Of a stretch of 64,000 bases of DNA, positions 1 to 7,452 are shown piece after piece. The position numbers and the translations under genes are program-made. The DNA lies in assembly GCF_002210285.1 (NCBI RefSeq), contig NZ_MWQE01000008.1:1-64000 (forward strand), written 5' to 3'. The notes under the pieces are model-generated. The model was not told the DNA's origin. It did no database searches and worked only from the letters and a program-made list of their open reading frames with translations. The DNA comes from Fibrobacter sp. UWR2 (lineage in GTDB: Bacteria > Fibrobacterota > Fibrobacteria > Fibrobacterales > Fibrobacteraceae). Each line of letters begins with the position of its first letter. Position 1 is the stretch's first letter.

Positions 1-135
1 GTGGCCATGCGCACTAGGCAACAAGTTGCCAAGTGCTGTCCGCCAGGATGACAGCACAAGAAACTTCTTCATAAACGCCCCCCACTAAAGTTCATTCAAT
101 GAAAATATAATTTATTCAACAACCTTCAATAGATT
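1..135. repeat. Gene-free end region with two short hairpins
   Basis: I see no convincing gene here. Two perfect inverted repeats lie side by side: GGCAAC/GTTGCC (17-22 and 25-30) and GTGCTGTC/GACAGCAC (33-40 and 50-57). The second loop carries CCAGGATGAC, which resembles the GGGGATGAC 3' flank of hairpins near 25.88 kb and 49.65 kb, so it may be a diverged copy of a dispersed intergenic palindrome. The remainder (about 60-135) is AT-rich and downstream of the minus-strand hydrolase remnant. There is no long T-run, so a terminator role is only possible, not shown. Confidence 0.45.
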
Positions 136-381
136 TTATTTTAGAATCCACTTGTCCAGAAAGGCCATCTGCTCGGCGGTGTGGAACCAGTGTTCGCCGC
201 CGTCCATTACGGTCAGGGGCGCGCCGATTTTCCGGGCGAATTCGCGCATCGTTTCTAGCGAAGTCAAGTTGTCATTCGAGCCGTACAGAATTCTTGTCGG
301 GACGCGCCATTCGATCGGATTTTCACACACGTAGTCAGCGTTCCCGCCCTTCCCGTGCACGTAAATGACAAGGGGTTTCAT
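136..381 (-). pseudogene. Internally deleted alpha/beta hydrolase remnant
   Basis: This 81-codon reading frame begins like small alpha/beta hydrolases, with a beta strand and oxyanion-type HGKGGN loop (residues 10-15). It then jumps straight to the C-terminal part of the fold: RILYGSNDNLTS (the late Asp region) and GGEHWFHT (the catalytic His region). Family members as I recall them are about 190-200 residues, so roughly 110-120 residues are missing in frame, including the nucleophile elbow (G-N-S-I-G type). Without the Ser nucleophile it should not be an active hydrolase. It starts 3 bases after the stop of the FISUMP gene on the same strand. It could still be translated as a short protein, so pseudogene is an inference. 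Confidence 0.6.
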
Positions 382-384
382 TCG

Positions 385-1449
385 CTATTTGTTCTTTATG
401 CAGCGAACTGAACTCCCGCCGTGCTTGTAGGCGAAGTCCAGGAACGTATTCTCTTTATCGTAGTCTATGCCCAGGTGTTCGGCATAGTCGGCATCGAATC
501 CTGTGGCACTCCAGAAGTAGGCCCCATTGCCCGCGAGATAGAAATCATAGAGTGGAGCCCATCCGCCGACGGGCAATGCGGAAAAGCCGAATGCATCTGT
601 ACCATTTTTGCTTTCGGCCCAGCCGCTCTGGGATTTGAGGACATTGCTTGCGGTAGATTGCCCGCCCATCACCGTGAGCAGGGTTCCAAACTCCGCCTTG
701 CTCGGCAAGTGCCAGCCCGGCGGACAAATCCCGTACACAGTGTCGGGCAAGGCGCATTTTTTGCCATCGCCGCAATCCTGCGGATTCTTGGTATCGGTAG
801 CCAGTTTTACGGAATCGATTGCTGCAGCCCAGGTGTAAAGGCGGCCAGCCACGTCGCATTTTTTCGGCTCATTGTCGTAGCACCAAGACCAATCATATTT
901 ATCCTCACCCGAACCTCCTTGACCTGGGTCAAAGTTCAGGTTTTCTGCCATCCACACTTGGTCGCCAATCTTCACCGTCCTGTAAACCTTGCCATCACGG
1001 CTATCGGTCATGGCGCCATAGTCAATATCAGGGTTAAAGCGGCATTCCTTCGGCACATCCCAGCTCCAGCCCGTTTCGCCTTCCAGAAGCGCCGAACAAT
1101 TTACCTTGTCCACGCTGCTGCTAGATTCCGAGGCAGAGTTCGGAATGGCGGAAGAAGAACTATTCACGCTGCTGCTGGATTCCGAGGCGGAGCCCGGAAT
1201 GGCGGAGGAAGAGCTGTTCACGCTGCTGCTGGATTCCGAGGCGGAGCCCGGAATGGCGGACGAGGAAGACTCCCCGCGTTCAAAAGAAGACGGCTCGTCG
1301 CTCGGCACGGCAGATGCCGACGAGCTGCAGTCGTCTCCACACGCTACGAGTGCTAGCGTCAAGGGCAACAAGAGTGTGGTCAGGGACGGCCACCACGCTT
1401 TGTTCGTGGCAGGCTTTGCCTTACGGCTCCTCGCAATGACGTTTCGCAT
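385..1449 (-). CDS. FISUMP-domain lipoprotein with serine-rich linker repeats
   Basis: A 354-residue predicted outer-surface or periplasmic lipoprotein. A signal peptide ends in the lipobox LVAC with Cys37 as lipid attachment site. Residues about 41-115 are a Ser-rich linker containing three near-identical 18-residue repeats (SSSSAIPGSASESSSSVN). Residues about 145-354 match the Fibrobacter succinogenes major paralogous (FISUMP) domain: a DGKVYRTVKIGDQVWMAENL start, a GRLYTWAAA segment, a CPPGWHLPS motif and an SVRCIKNK end. FISUMP proteins are abundant in Fibrobacter; their function is unknown, and surface exposure is inferred. AGGAG lies 6 bases before the ATG and a TATATTTC -10-like box lies further upstream. 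The first 20 codons fall in a sequence resembling a dispersed repeat (see findings). Confidence 0.88.
   Translation of the reverse strand: MRNVIARSRKAKPATNKAWWPSLTTLLLPLTLALVACGDDCSSSASAVPSDEPSSFERGESSSSAIPGSASESSSSVNSSSSAIPGSASESSSSVNSSSSAIPNSASESSSSVDKVNCSALLEGETGWSWDVPKECRFNPDIDYGAMTDSRDGKVYRTVKIGDQVWMAENLNFDPGQGGSGEDKYDWSWCYDNEPKKCDVAGRLYTWAAAIDSVKLATDTKNPQDCGDGKKCALPDTVYGICPPGWHLPSKAEFGTLLTVMGGQSTASNVLKSQSGWAESKNGTDAFGFSALPVGGWAPLYDFYLAGNGAYFWSATGFDADYAEHLGIDYDKENTFLDFAYKHGGSSVRCIKNK
1111..1272. repeat. Three tandem 54-bp coding repeats
   Basis: Three head-to-tail copies begin at 1111, 1165 and 1219. Each is 54 bp and encodes 18 residues of the Ser-rich linker of the FISUMP lipoprotein on the minus strand. 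Copies two and three are nearly identical at the DNA level and copy one carries a few changes, so the expansion looks recent. Because the unit is a multiple of three, copy-number change would lengthen or shorten the linker without a frameshift. Confidence 0.9.
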
Positions 1450-1528
1450 AAGAACTCCTTCGCCTCAACGGCCTGGTACTCTACTGAAATATAACCTTTC
1501 CTACCCCACTTGTCCAGAAAGTGCGGCT

Positions 1529-2239
1529 TTACCCTTCCAATTTCCAGCCGCAGTCGTTGTGGTAAATCATCTGGCGGGTCATGCCGCCGTCGATGCAGAT
1601 GTTTTCGCCGGTAATAAAGCCGGCCTTGTCGCTCGCGAGGTAAAGTACCATGTTCGCGATGTCAAGCGGGTTACCGACGCGGCCTGCGGGCTGTTGCGTG
1701 GCATCGGGGCCTTCGTAGACCTTGAAATCCGTATCGATCCAGCCCGGCGAAATCGAGTTCACACGCACACGGCCCGCAAAGCTCACGGCAAGCGCATGCG
1801 TGAGGGCTGCGATCCCGCCCTTCGCCGCCGTATAGCTTTCAGTTTGCGGTTGGCTCATGCGGTCGCGACTTGAAGAAATGTTCACGATGCTTGCGCCTTT
1901 CGCAAAATGCGGAGCGAAAAGTTTCGCGAGGTAGAACGGGGCCGTCACGCCGACAGCCAGCGCGTAGCTGAATTCCTCGTAGCTGCACTCGTCAATGCCC
2001 TTCATCAGCGGGAGCGCGTTATTCACCAGCACATCCACGTGCCCGTACTTTTCGATAACGAACTGCGCGAACTTTTCGAGGACTTCCTTCTTGGAGAGGT
2101 CCCCCACAAAGCAGGGATTCTCGCAGATGTCAATATACGCGACTTTCGCCCCCTCTTTCTCAAATTCACTCACGACGGTCGCACCGATTCCGTGCGCCCC
2201 GCCTGTCACCACGACCACCTTGTTTTCAAACGATTTCAT
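1529..2239 (-). CDS. SDR family oxidoreductase
   Basis: A 236-residue classical short-chain dehydrogenase/reductase, probably cytosolic and NAD(P)-dependent. The Rossmann glycine motif TGGAHGIG is at residues 12-19, the NNA motif at 73-75, the catalytic Ser in the run at 122-124, and the YxxxK pair at Tyr136 and Lys140. SPGW follows, and the usual IDGG motif sits near the C-terminus. The length is normal for the family. D36-like IDICEN after beta-2 suggests preference for NAD over NADP, but that is inference. The substrate cannot be told. A TATATTT box lies 6 bases upstream of the ATG, so the message may be leaderless. The gene stands alone on the minus strand, divergent from the GNAT gene. 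Confidence 0.88.
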   Translation of the reverse strand: MKSFENKVVVVTGGAHGIGATVVSEFEKEGAKVAYIDICENPCFVGDLSKKEVLEKFAQFVIEKYGHVDVLVNNALPLMKGIDECSYEEFSYALAVGVTAPFYLAKLFAPHFAKGASIVNISSSRDRMSQPQTESYTAAKGGIAALTHALAVSFAGRVRVNSISPGWIDTDFKVYEGPDATQQPAGRVGNPLDIANMVLYLASDKAGFITGENICIDGGMTRQMIYHNDCGWKLEG

Positions 2240-2320
2240 GTGGATAAATATACACTAAAACGCACAGAAGCCTGCGCCCCTGCTTGACGCACGCGCCTTT
2301 TTATCCTATCCTTTCTGCCG

Positions 2321-2851
2321 ATGCTCCAGTATTTCGAAGTCACAAAGAAATCTCCGTGGTTGCCGCAGGTCAAGGTGCTGTACGAATCGGCGTTCCCGGC
2401 AAACGAACGAATCCCGATCAAGCATTTACTCGACGACAAAATCAAGCGGGAATTTTGGACATTTTTCGACAAAGATACGTTCTGCGGGTTTTCAAATTCC
2501 ATTTCGCACGGAGACATCACAAACATCGTCTACTTTGCGGTTGTGCCAGAACTGCGTTGCCGCGGGTACGGCTCGCAAATTTTGCAAGCCATCCGCGAAA
2601 AGCATCCGGACTCCCGCATCGTCGTCGATATTGAAGTCGAAGAAGATTCCAAGGACGCCGAAGAACTCGAACGCCGAAACCGCCGCCGCGAATTTTACCA
2701 GCGCAACGGCTTTGACGCCGCCCCCGTCGAATACCACTGGCAGGGCGAGCACTACCGCCTACTTTCCGCCGGCGGCACCGTCACCGACAAAGAATTCCGC
2801 GATTTCTGGAAAGAAATCCTCAAGGACATTCCCGGCGCGAAATATCCGTAG
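2321..2851 (+). CDS. GNAT family N-acetyltransferase
   Basis: A 176-residue protein with the GNAT fold. The acetyl-CoA pyrophosphate-binding loop (motif A) is RCRGYGS at residues 79-85, preceded by the strand NIVYFAVVPEL and followed by a helix. A REFYQRNGFD segment (motif B region) is typical of the second half of the domain. The transferred group is predicted to be acetyl from acetyl-CoA; the acceptor is unknown. It converges with the RelA/SpoT-like gene, with only 2 bases between stop codons. No clear Shine-Dalgarno sequence is visible; a weak TATCCTT box lies about 7 bases before the ATG. Confidence 0.85.
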   Translation: MLQYFEVTKKSPWLPQVKVLYESAFPANERIPIKHLLDDKIKREFWTFFDKDTFCGFSNSISHGDITNIVYFAVVPELRCRGYGSQILQAIREKHPDSRIVVDIEVEEDSKDAEELERRNRRREFYQRNGFDAAPVEYHWQGEHYRLLSAGGTVTDKEFRDFWKEILKDIPGAKYP

Positions 2852-2853
2852 TT

Positions 2854-3843
2854 TTAATCAATCAAGTCGTTCTGGAATCTTGACAGGTGTTCAAACGGCA
2901 AGATTTGCCGGCCTCTGAACAGCCCGCAGCCATCGTTGATTAGCTGGTTGTTGATGGCCTTGAACATGTTCACGTCGATTTTCGCAAGGTCAATCCCCTG
3001 CAATTTCACCAGGCGTTCATACGCCTCGTCAAAGTAGACGCACTCGCCGCTCGGAATCTGGTCGTGCTTGGAGCGCCGTTCCTCTTGCGACTTTTCGTAG
3101 CCAAAGTGGTTCGCCTCGCCTATCTCGGCATAATCGTCCATGTCCTTCGTACGCAATTGCACTTCCGTATAGCAGCGCGCAAGGTTGTCGTAGAACGTGA
3201 TGTGCAAAGACTGGTAACCCGAACTCCTGGGAGTCGCCACCGAATCATGGTAATACGGCCTCACGGAATCCTTTAGCAAGTCGGAATGCCCGCTGTCATC
3301 CAGGTGCTTGAAAATCTCTGCCGAAAAGCCACGCTCTTCGAGGAACTCGGGCAACGCATTCGCAATCTCGTACAGGTATTTCCGTTCCACCTCGCTCCGG
3401 TCATCGCCCTTCTTGATATGGCAAACAGGCATCGAGATAACGATACGGTACGCAATCAGGTCTCGGAAATTCAGCTTGCTCTTGATTTCAGCTTCGGACG
3501 GGAATGCGCCATTCTTCTTGTAATAGTTGTAGATGAATTCAAGGATATAGCCGTTGAACTTTTCTTCGGCACGGATCAGGGACTTGATGCGTCCCTTGAA
3601 CGTGAACGCAAGGAAGGGATACTCCCTTGTCATAAACTTGTAGAATTCCTTTATGCGCTGGGACTGCGAGGTCAAGAAGTCGTTGTGTTCCAGCAGTTCG
3701 ATAATCTGAATCAGAAAATTCGAGTGAGCGAGGTCAATATTGTTGCGCGTTTCTTTCGCGCTGTTCCTGAGGTCGTTCGAATACTGGTGAAGAATCTTCA
3801 GCACCGTGTTTCCAGAGAACAGATAGTCGTTCAAGCAAATCAT
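2854..3843 (-). CDS. Stand-alone RelA/SpoT-type (p)ppGpp synthetase-domain protein
   Basis: A 329-residue protein whose middle and C-terminal parts match the alarmone synthetase domain. Visible landmarks are GRIKSL with Arg85 and Lys87 (ATP-binding basic motif), RDLIAYRI with Asp128, the GYQSLH loop at 209-214, the EVQLRT strand with Glu227, and the EIGEANHFGYE segment that follows it in RelA. There is no HD hydrolase domain and no TGS or ACT region, so it is a single-domain synthetase of small-alarmone-synthetase type with a helical N-terminus of about 80 residues. Whether it makes (p)ppGpp or, as known for some relatives, pyrophosphorylates another substrate cannot be decided. GGAGG lies 8 bases before the ATG, so the start is secure. 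It converges with the GNAT gene. Confidence 0.82.
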   Translation of the reverse strand: MICLNDYLFSGNTVLKILHQYSNDLRNSAKETRNNIDLAHSNFLIQIIELLEHNDFLTSQSQRIKEFYKFMTREYPFLAFTFKGRIKSLIRAEEKFNGYILEFIYNYYKKNGAFPSEAEIKSKLNFRDLIAYRIVISMPVCHIKKGDDRSEVERKYLYEIANALPEFLEERGFSAEIFKHLDDSGHSDLLKDSVRPYYHDSVATPRSSGYQSLHITFYDNLARCYTEVQLRTKDMDDYAEIGEANHFGYEKSQEERRSKHDQIPSGECVYFDEAYERLVKLQGIDLAKIDVNMFKAINNQLINDGCGLFRGRQILPFEHLSRFQNDLID

Positions 3844-3998
3844 CTTAAGCCTCCGTATCGGGGTTTACAAGGCGAAATATAAAAACGTTTTTCGCCCGTC
3901 ACAGCGGATAAAGCACCTTAAAAATTTTTCTTACAAAACACTTTACACGGGATGAAAAGCACAACAAACGCTTTTACATTTTATTCATAGAATTACAT

Positions 3999-4023
3999 GC
4001 AAGTCCGCAAAATAATGTATATT
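3999..4023 (+). promoter_or_regulatory. Putative promoter shared with the FliB-like gene
   Basis: The 25 bases here (GCAAG...AAAATAATGTATATT) closely match 8200-8226 upstream of the FliB-like gene. The AT-rich part with TATATT looks like a -10 region, placing a start of transcription about 20 bases before the ATG at 4050. No other similarity joins the two downstream genes, so the match is probably promoter rather than paralogy. Confidence 0.45.
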
Positions 4024-4049
4024 CAAGACAAGACTTATCGTAGTTCTTT

Positions 4050-4370
4050 ATGCGCGGGGAAAAAAATATTTCGTATATACTTATGAAGAAATTGAAATAC
4101 ACATTGATTGTTCTCTTGCTAGTCGTATCATATATTGGCTCGTTCCTATTCTTTTATATTCCAAATCAAAGACTTGGAATTCTCACCCCTCTTTTCTTCG
4201 CAACCACTGCATGGGCGTTTTCTGTTGCTTTTTTGAGTATAATGATTTACGCTGCGGTTACAGGACGATTAAGAAAAAAGAAATCATTTTGCCAATCGCT
4301 TCAGGATTATATCGCGACACCACCAGAAACAGATGAATTTGACAATTCGTTGAAAACCATGAAGAAATAA
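4050..4370 (+). CDS. Small two-helix membrane protein of unknown function
   Basis: A 106-residue protein with two strongly hydrophobic segments (about residues 17-38 and 46-69) separated by a short loop, followed by a basic stop (RLRKKK) and an acidic, polar C-terminal tail. This predicts an inner-membrane hairpin with the tail in the cytosol. I do not recognise a family. An internal ATG at 4083 (MKKLKYTLIV) would give a more conventional start just before the first helix, and neither ATG has a clear Shine-Dalgarno sequence, so the start is uncertain. The gene ends 10 bases before the alcohol dehydrogenase and may be co-transcribed with it. Confidence 0.6.
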   Translation: MRGEKNISYILMKKLKYTLIVLLLVVSYIGSFLFFYIPNQRLGILTPLFFATTAWAFSVAFLSIMIYAAVTGRLRKKKSFCQSLQDYIATPPETDEFDNSLKTMKK

Positions 4371-4380
4371 GGATCTTTCT

Positions 4381-5487
4381 ATGCGTTTCTACGTACCCAC
4401 GGATATCTACGTTGAAAAGGACTGCGTGAAGAACCACGCGCAAAACTTGCTTGCGATTGGAAAGCGCGCATTCATCATGACGGGCAGAACTTCTGCCAAG
4501 AAGAACGGCTCCTTGAACGATGTCACCGCCGTTCTGGAAGCTGGCCACGTGCCGTACCAGGTTTTTGACCAGGTCGAAGAAAATCCGTCTACCGATACCG
4601 TAGGGAACGCAGCAAAACAAGCCCGCGATTTCGGCGCCGACTACATCATCGGCATCGGGGGCGGCTCCGCCATCGACGCGGCAAAGGCAGCCGCACTACT
4701 GCTTGCGAACCCGAATCTTATCGCGGACAACTTGCACAAGGCTCCCGAAAAGCCGCTCGGCCACGTGCCTGTCGTCGCCGTACCGACTACATGCGGAACA
4801 GGTTCCGAGGCAACGCCGGTCGCCATCATCACGAACCACAAGATTCAACTGAAGAAGAGCATCCCGCACAAGATTTTCCCGGCGCTCGCGCTTGTCGATG
4901 GCAAGTATCTCGCCTCGGCCAAGAAGACGCTGATTATCAACACCGCGGTTGACGCGCTCGCCCACATGGTCGAAAGCATCCTGAATGTCTATTCCAACAC
5001 ATTCAACCGCATGTGCCCAGAATACGGCCTCAAGCTCTGGGGCGAATTCAAGGACGCGCTCCTCTCCGACTCCCCCGTCGACGAAAGCCTTTACGAAAAG
5101 CTCATGCTCACCTCGACTATTGCGGGCATGTCCATCGCACACACGAGCACCTCCGTACCGCACGGCATGAGTTACGACCTCACACTCCATCAGGGCGTGC
5201 CGCACGGCCCCGCCGTCGGATACTTCCTTGCCGCCTACGTGGAAATCTGCGAAAAGAAGGTTTCCGAAGATGTCCGAAAGATTCTCGCACTTTTAGGCCT
5301 CAAAAGCACCGCCGATTTCACACAAATGCTCGAGAATCTCATCGGCAAATGCAAGGTTTCCAACGAAATGCGCGACCAGTTCGCTGCCGCCATGAAGTCG
5401 AACCGTTCCAAGCTCGACCTCGTCCCCGGCGGAATCACACCCGAGGAAGTTGACTATATTTATGACAAGTCCCTAATCGTGGAATAA
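4381..5487 (+). CDS. Iron-containing alcohol dehydrogenase
   Basis: A 368-residue group III (iron-type) alcohol dehydrogenase, cytosolic and NAD(P)H-dependent by family. GIGGGSAIDAAKA (about residues 92-104) is the nucleotide-binding motif. PTTCGTGSEAT, the metal-region motif NTAVDALAHMVES (Asp and His ligands) and the two His-containing motifs SVPHGMS and LHQGVPHGPAVG follow in normal order. All expected metal ligands appear present. Family members reduce aldehydes to alcohols or do the reverse; a fermentative role is plausible in an anaerobic fibre degrader but the substrate is unknown. A strong terminator follows. The upstream small membrane-protein gene is 10 bases away. Confidence 0.9.
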   Translation: MRFYVPTDIYVEKDCVKNHAQNLLAIGKRAFIMTGRTSAKKNGSLNDVTAVLEAGHVPYQVFDQVEENPSTDTVGNAAKQARDFGADYIIGIGGGSAIDAAKAAALLLANPNLIADNLHKAPEKPLGHVPVVAVPTTCGTGSEATPVAIITNHKIQLKKSIPHKIFPALALVDGKYLASAKKTLIINTAVDALAHMVESILNVYSNTFNRMCPEYGLKLWGEFKDALLSDSPVDESLYEKLMLTSTIAGMSIAHTSTSVPHGMSYDLTLHQGVPHGPAVGYFLAAYVEICEKKVSEDVRKILALLGLKSTADFTQMLENLIGKCKVSNEMRDQFAAAMKSNRSKLDLVPGGITPEEVDYIYDKSLIVE

Positions 5488-5493
5488 AAAAAA

Positions 5494-5527
5494 GAATCCC
5501 CAAGAGCAATATGCTCTCGGGGATTTT
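5494..5527 (+). terminator. Rho-independent terminator after alcohol dehydrogenase
   Basis: A stem GAATCCCCAAGAGC pairs with GCTCTCGGGGATT around a 5-base AATAT loop, with one internal mismatch. It is flanked upstream by an A-run and ends in TTTTG. It may also work in reverse for the minus-strand gene ending at 5560. Confidence 0.75.
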
Positions 5528-5559
5528 GAGTTGGAGAGGCTCTTCTTTGTCAGTTCCAG

Positions 5560-6384
5560 TTACTTCACAGGGAAAATCCTGCTGAAGTCGCCGATCTTTA
5601 CAACATACAGGCCCTTGTCAAGATTCATCGCATTCAGTTGCGCCTGAACCTCGCCCATGTAAGTTGCCTTCAGTTTGCACACGAACACGCCCTTCATGTT
5701 GTAAACGCTGAACGTCTTTTCGCCAGCCTGCAGTAGCACCTTGCCAGCAATAGAACTCGGGGGTTCGACCTTATCTATCTTAGTCAATACCACATTGTCA
5801 ATAAACACGCTGCCCGTAGCAAGACCCGCATTGATGGAAATACGGCCATTCTCGTCGGTAGGCTCATTCATGGTGAACTGGATTTCAAAAGTCTGCTTTG
5901 TGGTGGTAAGGTCGAAGGTCTTCGCTTCGCCCAAATAGCTGGTCCACGGGTCGGTATCCTTCTCGAGATTCACTTCGAGAGTCCTTGCTACGGATGCGTA
6001 CGCATCAAAGGTCAACTTATAGCTTTGGCCATTCTCGTAATGCATACCGTTCTGAATCATTTGGACATCGTAGGCGTTCGAGCCCACCTTGGTCACACTG
6101 ATTTCCGCCTTGCCATCGGTGAACTTCAGGGAGCCTTCGCCACTATGGTCGCTCAGAGTCCACCCAGCAAGCTTCAGCGAATCCGAGAACGAGCCATTGA
6201 AAACGGTATCCCTGTTGGTCGGGACCTCAATAGGAGCAGATACTCCATCCAGCGAGAACATCTTCACAAAGTTCCAGATATCCGAAACAGAGACCTTCTT
6301 GTAGTCGTTGATGGATTTTCCACCACCACCCCACTGAGCGAACGACAGCGTCGCTACAACAAAAAGCAGTAATAGAGTTCTCAT
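5560..6384 (-). CDS. Secreted CBM-like beta-sandwich protein with C-terminal sorting-like tail
   Basis: About 274 residues. The signal peptide MRTLLLLFVVATLSFA fixes the start at 6384; an upstream ATG at 6417 would add an unlikely polar leader. After a short region (to about residue 55) comes a galactose-binding-type beta-sandwich resembling CBM4/9/22-like modules: NGSFSDSLKLAGWTLSDH, MIQNGMHYENGQSYKLTFDA, and a closing SVFIDNVVLTKI. The last 60 or so residues (VYNMKGVFVCKL...GLYVVKI) look like the C-terminal tails of Fibrobacter extracellular enzymes and resemble type IX sorting domains. No catalytic domain is seen, so binding to plant polysaccharide is inferred only. TAATTTT lies 7 bases upstream of the ATG. 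Confidence 0.7.
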   Translation of the reverse strand: MRTLLLLFVVATLSFAQWGGGGKSINDYKKVSVSDIWNFVKMFSLDGVSAPIEVPTNRDTVFNGSFSDSLKLAGWTLSDHSGEGSLKFTDGKAEISVTKVGSNAYDVQMIQNGMHYENGQSYKLTFDAYASVARTLEVNLEKDTDPWTSYLGEAKTFDLTTTKQTFEIQFTMNEPTDENGRISINAGLATGSVFIDNVVLTKIDKVEPPSSIAGKVLLQAGEKTFSVYNMKGVFVCKLKATYMGEVQAQLNAMNLDKGLYVVKIGDFSRIFPVK

Positions 6385-6545
6385 ATCCAAGAAAATTACG
6401 TTCACCATACACTCCATACATACCGGTGTAAAGGCCTACAACGGAGAAATCAGGCAAAAAAGCATAAAAAACGCAATCTTCTGAAATTTTCGCTTGTAAA
6501 AAAATGGTTGCGATTTATATTTAGGGCAGAATAGCGAAACACGAA

Positions 6546-7427
6546 ATGAGTATCTACTACCACCTTCCCGGACTATTCGAATTCTACGACCTGTACAAGG
6601 CCTTTTTGCCGCTTTGGCGCAATCACCGCGAATTCTTTTATGACTGGTGCGAAATCGGTTCCATTTACGGTGCCCCCGGCGACTGCATCTGGGGCGGCGG
6701 CCGAGTAGGTTTCGGAGACGCAGAACCAAAGGCTGTAGCGGCACTCATGGAGGAATTCGGAATTTCGGCACGCCTCACTTTCAGCAATTCCCTGCTCCGC
6801 AAAGAGCACCTGGCCGACACCCGGTGCAACGAGTTGTGTTCGATTTTTGAAAAGGGGGGCGGAGTCATCGTCCATTCCGACCTACTACTCGATTACCTCA
6901 TAGCAAAATATCCCGGCTTTTATTTCGTTTCCTCGACAACGAAGGTGCTGACGGACTTCGAGCAATTTCGGGCGGAACTGAACCGGGACGAATTCAGCTA
7001 TGTCGTTCCTGACTTCAGGCTCAACAAGCAGCTCGACAAGTTAGAAACGCTCACGCTCGCCCAAAAACAAAAAGTCGAATTCCTGTGCAATGAATGTTGC
7101 TGGTTCGGCTGTTACGACCGCAAGAACTGCTACAGGAACGTGAGCCAGAAATGCCTCGGCGAAGATTGCGCCGACCATGTCTGCGTCTCGAGTACAGCAC
7201 AAAAAGGCTACCGTTTTTCCGAAGCCATGAAGAACCCCGGATTTATCGGAATAGAGGATATCCAGAACACCTATGCGCCGGCTGGATTCCATCACTTTAA
7301 GATCGAGGGGCGCAGCCTCGGCAGCGCCATCGTCCTGGAATTTCTGCTTTACTACATGACAAAGCCGGAATTCCAGCTCAAGGTTCGCGAAGAAATATAC
7401 CTAGACAGTTCGCTGGACCTGTTCTAG
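6546..7427 (+). CDS. Uncharacterised Cys-rich protein resembling U32-type barrels
   Basis: A 293-residue protein of a conserved uncharacterised group. The N-terminal half reads like a TIM-barrel start (IGSIYGAPGDCIWGGGR, then RLTFSNSLL and VIVHSDLLLDYL). A cluster of cysteines sits at residues about 182-218: CNECCWFGCYDRKNC and then CLGEDCADHVC. The C-terminal GIEDIQNTY and FHHFKIEGRSLGSA segments recall the U32 peptidase/hydroxylase family, where FKIEGR-like motifs and Cys-bound clusters occur. A metal or Fe-S site is therefore inferred. I do not recognise a function. A TATATTTAGGG stretch about 30 bases upstream may hold the promoter. It converges with the outer-membrane-type gene. Confidence 0.55.
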   Translation: MSIYYHLPGLFEFYDLYKAFLPLWRNHREFFYDWCEIGSIYGAPGDCIWGGGRVGFGDAEPKAVAALMEEFGISARLTFSNSLLRKEHLADTRCNELCSIFEKGGGVIVHSDLLLDYLIAKYPGFYFVSSTTKVLTDFEQFRAELNRDEFSYVVPDFRLNKQLDKLETLTLAQKQKVEFLCNECCWFGCYDRKNCYRNVSQKCLGEDCADHVCVSSTAQKGYRFSEAMKNPGFIGIEDIQNTYAPAGFHHFKIEGRSLGSAIVLEFLLYYMTKPEFQLKVREEIYLDSSLDLF

Positions 7428-7452
7428 AGGCTATCATGACCGGAAGGAGGCG

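Noticed and set aside
1111-1272. Tandem repeats as a CRISPR array
   Set aside because: There are no spacers; the units are contiguous 54-bp coding repeats in frame.
2854-3843. Toxin-antitoxin (toxSAS) pair with a neighbouring gene
   Set aside because: The neighbours are a convergent GNAT gene and a divergent two-helix membrane gene; no small antitoxin-like ORF overlaps or directly abuts it.
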